26,388 nt of DNA. Source: JAKAWM01 sp049966695. Its GTDB lineage: Bacteria; Actinomycetota; Acidimicrobiia; Acidimicrobiales; Palsa-688. The stretch covers positions 1 through 26,388 of the forward strand of contig JBMFUG010000033.1 in assembly GCA_049966695.1 (NCBI GenBank), read 5' to 3'. A program made the translations under genes and the position numbers. The notes below the pieces were generated by a model, which was not told where the DNA came from, made no database searches, and saw only the letters and a list, made by a program, of their open reading frames with translations. Shown in pieces: positions 24,409-26,388 of this stretch; within the stretch, counting starts at the first letter, position 1, and every line of letters begins with the position of its first letter.

Positions 24409-25124
24409 TGTCCCATCCCCAGGCCGCCGTCCACCGGGATGACGGCACCTGTCACATAGCTTGCCTCGTCGGATGCAAGCCAGTGGACGACGCCCGCCAC
24501 TTCGTCTGGTTGGGCGAAGCGCCTGAGCGGGATGTTGGCTATCACTTCGGACCTCCTCGCTTCGCTCAGGCTGGCTGTCATCGGCGTTTCCACGAAACCC
24601 GGCGCGATGGCGTTCACGGTTATGTTGCGGCTCCCCACCTCTCTGGCCAGGCTGCGGGCGAGGCCTACCAGGCCGGCCTTAGAGGCTGCGTAGTTGACTT
24701 GGCCTGCAACGCCCGAGAACGCGACAACCGACGAAGTCACTATGACCCGTCCCTTCCTGGCCCTAAGCATCTTGGGCAGGGCTCGTTTGATCACCCTGAA
24801 GGCCCCCACCAGGTTGATGTCGAGCACCCGCTCAAAAGAAGCCTCGTCCATCTGCAGCACGAGCTTGTCATCAGCGACCCCAGCATTGGCCACCAGCACC
24901 TCTATGGGGCCAAATTGCTCTTCCACCGTGCCAATTGCCCGGTCAACGTCTTCGGGGCTGGTCACGTCGCACTCGAGGCACAGGAGGCCCTCGACTTGCC
25001 CCAGCCGGTCTAACGATGCCACGTGGTCTCCGCTGGCCACGAACCTGTCTGCTATAGCGCGTCCTATGCCTCGGTTGCCGCCGGTCACGACAACGACGCG
25101 GCCTGCCGCTTGTTGCGCCGCCAC
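24405..25124 (-). CDS. fabG: 3-oxoacyl-ACP reductase FabG (MabA-like)
   Basis: This 239-residue classical SDR carries out the NADPH-dependent keto-reduction of fatty-acid elongation. TGGNRGIG is at 14-21, NAG at 80-82, and the catalytic Ser132, Tyr145 and Lys149 are in TSSV and NYAASK. The C-terminus ASYVTGAVIPVDGGLGMGH closely follows that of mycobacterial MabA/FabG1, and DKLVLQMDEASFERVLDINLVGAFRV has the same pattern. GTG 25124 begins 1 nt after the fabI stop; the frame is open upstream to 25223 but that part overlaps fabI. Its neighbours confirm a fatty-acid role over a generic SDR. Confidence 0.94.
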   Translation of the reverse strand: MAAQQAAGRVVVVTGGNRGIGRAIADRFVASGDHVASLDRLGQVEGLLCLECDVTSPEDVDRAIGTVEEQFGPIEVLVANAGVADDKLVLQMDEASFERVLDINLVGAFRVIKRALPKMLRARKGRVIVTSSVVAFSGVAGQVNYAASKAGLVGLARSLAREVGSRNITVNAIAPGFVETPMTASLSEARRSEVIANIPLRRFAQPDEVAGVVHWLASDEASYVTGAVIPVDGGLGMGH

Positions 25125-25125
25125 C

Positions 25126-25902
25126 TCAGGCTCCCATCGCGTGGTAGCCGCCGTCAACATGGACCATCTCGCCTGTTGTAGCTGGGAACAAGTCCGACAG
25201 CAGCGCCACGCACGCCTTGGCAACGGCGCTCGAGTCTGCAGAGTCCCAGCCGAGCGGGGCTCGTTTGTCCCAGAACGTCTCTAGCTGGCTGATACCGGGG
25301 ATAGAACGAGCGGCCACGGTCCGCAATGGGCCTGCCGATACCAAGTTCACCCGCACGCGCTGAGCGCCTAGGTCGCGGGCCAGGTAGCGCGCGGTCGACT
25401 CGAGAGCCGACTTGGCGACCCCCATCCAGTCGTAGCCTGGCCAGGCTACTCGGCTGTCGAAGTCGAGCGCCACGACCGAACCTCCGCCAGCCGTCCTGAA
25501 CAGTGGCAGGAGCCCAGCAGCCAGCCGCTTGAGCGAGTAGGCAGAGATCTCTATGGCGAGGCGTACGTCCTCCCACGGAGCGTCAAGGAACCCACCCCCG
25601 AGGCAGGACTGAGGAGCGAAGCCGATCGAGTGGAGCAAACCGTCAATTGCACCCCAGCGTTCTTGTAGGTCGGCGACGACGGCCCTTATGTGCTCTGGGA
25701 CGGTGACGTCGAGCTCCAGGACATCGGGCGGGGAAGGCAGGTGTTTTGCCACTCGCCGAGTGAGCGACAACCCCCGTCCCGCTCCCGTGAGCACTACTTG
25801 AGCCCCTTCCTTCTGTGCCAGCGCCGCCACACCGTAGGCGAGGGAGTCGTCAGTTAGCACCCCGGTCACCAGGATGCGCTTGCCTTCTAGCAATGCGGGC
25901 AT
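25126..25902 (-). CDS. fabI: enoyl-ACP reductase FabI (InhA-like)
   Basis: This 258-residue SDR-fold NADH-dependent enoyl-ACP reductase does the last step of the elongation cycle. The Tyr-x6-Lys pair of this family is Y157 and K164 in PGYDWMGVAKSALES. LHSIGFAPQ (90-98) holds the Ser equivalent to InhA Ser94, and ISAYSL, ALDFDSRVAWP and FWDKRAPLGW all match the InhA pattern. It is about ten residues shorter than InhA (269), mainly in the substrate-binding loop region around IPGISQLE. ATG 25902 has AAGGTG about 8 nt upstream. First gene of fabI-fabG-fabZ; an IS transposase gene ends 66 bp upstream in the same orientation. Confidence 0.94.
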   Translation of the reverse strand: MPALLEGKRILVTGVLTDDSLAYGVAALAQKEGAQVVLTGAGRGLSLTRRVAKHLPSPPDVLELDVTVPEHIRAVVADLQERWGAIDGLLHSIGFAPQSCLGGGFLDAPWEDVRLAIEISAYSLKRLAAGLLPLFRTAGGGSVVALDFDSRVAWPGYDWMGVAKSALESTARYLARDLGAQRVRVNLVSAGPLRTVAARSIPGISQLETFWDKRAPLGWDSADSSAVAKACVALLSDLFPATTGEMVHVDGGYHAMGA

Positions 25903-25944
25903 GAGCCGACACCTTAGACGCTTTTCGGACCGGTGGCCCTGCCT

Positions 25945-26388
25945 GTTTCTTAAGGGCCCGCGTGAGAACTACGTGCTCGCATGGTCGGCTTCCGGTTTGA
26001 CCGTGTAGTTCCATTCGCCGTGCCAGTTGGCGTGCTCGATGGGGAGCGCCTTCAGCCCTTTGTCGGTGATCTTGATGCCCTTCTCGTAGACAGTGTCATC
26101 CCACTCGGCGCGGACCTTGAGGCCAGTGGCGGTCGTCGTCGCTGCGGCGAGCTCGACGATGGTGCGATAGCTCGTGAGGGGACGGCCGCGCCAGTTGATG
26201 GTGATGAAGCTGAAGAGACGGTGCTCCACCTTGTTGAATTTGGAAGTGCCTGGCGGGTAATGGCAAACGGTGATCTCAAGACCAGTCTCGTTCGCGAAGC
26301 GAGAGAGCTCGCGCTTCCAGAGGCGATTGCGATAGCCGTTGGACCCGCCACCATCCGCGGTGATCATGAGGCGACGTGCCTCGGGGTA
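25945..26388 (-). mobile_element. 3' end of an ISAzo13-family insertion sequence
   Basis: The transposase fragment implies an insertion sequence entering from the right edge. Its left boundary should lie between the stop codon (25969) and the fabI start (25902). The segment TTAAGGGCCCGCGTGAGAA near 25950-25968 may include the terminal repeat, but with the other end outside the window neither the inverted repeat nor the target duplication can be confirmed. Confidence 0.5.
25969..26388 (-). CDS. ISAzo13-type transposase, C-terminal part (5' end beyond window)
   Basis: The frame is open to the right end of the window and stops with TAG at 25969-25971, giving the last ~139 residues of a DDE transposase. 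LMITADGGGSNGYRNRLWK holds a catalytic Asp, and CHYPPGTSKFNKVEHRLFSFI holds the catalytic Glu with the NKxEHRLFS signature of the ISAzo13 group (also annotated as Rhodopirellula-type transposase). The end reads HGEWNYTVKP, as in full-length members. No frameshift is seen in the visible part. It points toward fabI. Confidence 0.93.
   Translation of the reverse strand, partial: YPEARRLMITADGGGSNGYRNRLWKRELSRFANETGLEITVCHYPPGTSKFNKVEHRLFSFITINWRGRPLTSYRTIVELAAATTTATGLKVRAEWDDTVYEKGIKITDKGLKALPIEHANWHGEWNYTVKPEADHAST

Noticed and set aside
1..26388. CRISPR array, prophage, toxin-antitoxin or defence system
   Set aside because: No regularly spaced repeats, phage structural genes, nuclease/methylase pairs or small toxin-antitoxin pairs were seen on either strand.

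Overview
The window is GC-rich, dense chromosomal DNA with many GTG/TTG starts and almost no intergenic space. Protein signatures point to an actinobacterium: a MabA-like/InhA-like fatty-acid pair, an actinobacterial-style PHO box, and a PIG3-type quinone oxidoreductase. A deep-branching, possibly acidophilic group such as Acidimicrobiia is a guess; there is no rRNA or tRNA to settle it.

Layout. Positions 1-6300 hold unrelated metabolic genes: the 3' end of an unknown gene, a SAM methyltransferase, a secreted Asp-box protein broken by about three frameshifts, a convergent dienelactone hydrolase-SDR pair (- strand), and a galactose mutarotase (+). Positions 6425-9989 hold a large membrane protein with a C-terminal alpha/beta-hydrolase domain (-), then a quinone oxidoreductase and a HAD phosphatase (+).

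Positions 10030-18386 form a potassium-uptake island on the + strand. Its order is a KdpD-like histidine kinase lacking the N-terminal half, kdpE, a 27-codon membrane-peptide ORF, kdpF, kdpA, kdpB, kdpC, and then the missing N-terminal half of KdpD (KdpD ATP-binding domain plus USP domain) as its own gene. KdpFABC is the ATP-driven K+ pump. KdpE and the two separated KdpD halves would be its regulatory system, so KdpD appears to be split and to flank the structural genes it controls.

Positions 18485-22726 (-) are a high-affinity phosphate transporter in the order pstB-pstS-pstC-pstA, without phoU. An 11-nt-phased GTTC direct repeat (candidate PhoP box) lies upstream of pstB, and two strong hairpins lie between pstB and pstS. 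A divergent HddA-like GHMP sugar kinase follows (22890-23942). Then come fabI(inhA-like)-fabG(mabA-like)-fabZ (-), coupled by a 1-nt gap and an overlapping start. The window ends inside an ISAzo13-type transposase gene (-) immediately upstream of fabI.

No intergenic stretch exceeds about 200 bp. I saw no CRISPR array, tRNA, rRNA, prophage or defence locus. The most unusual items are the split KdpD, the 27-aa peptide ORF preceding kdpF, and the membrane-anchored hydrolase.
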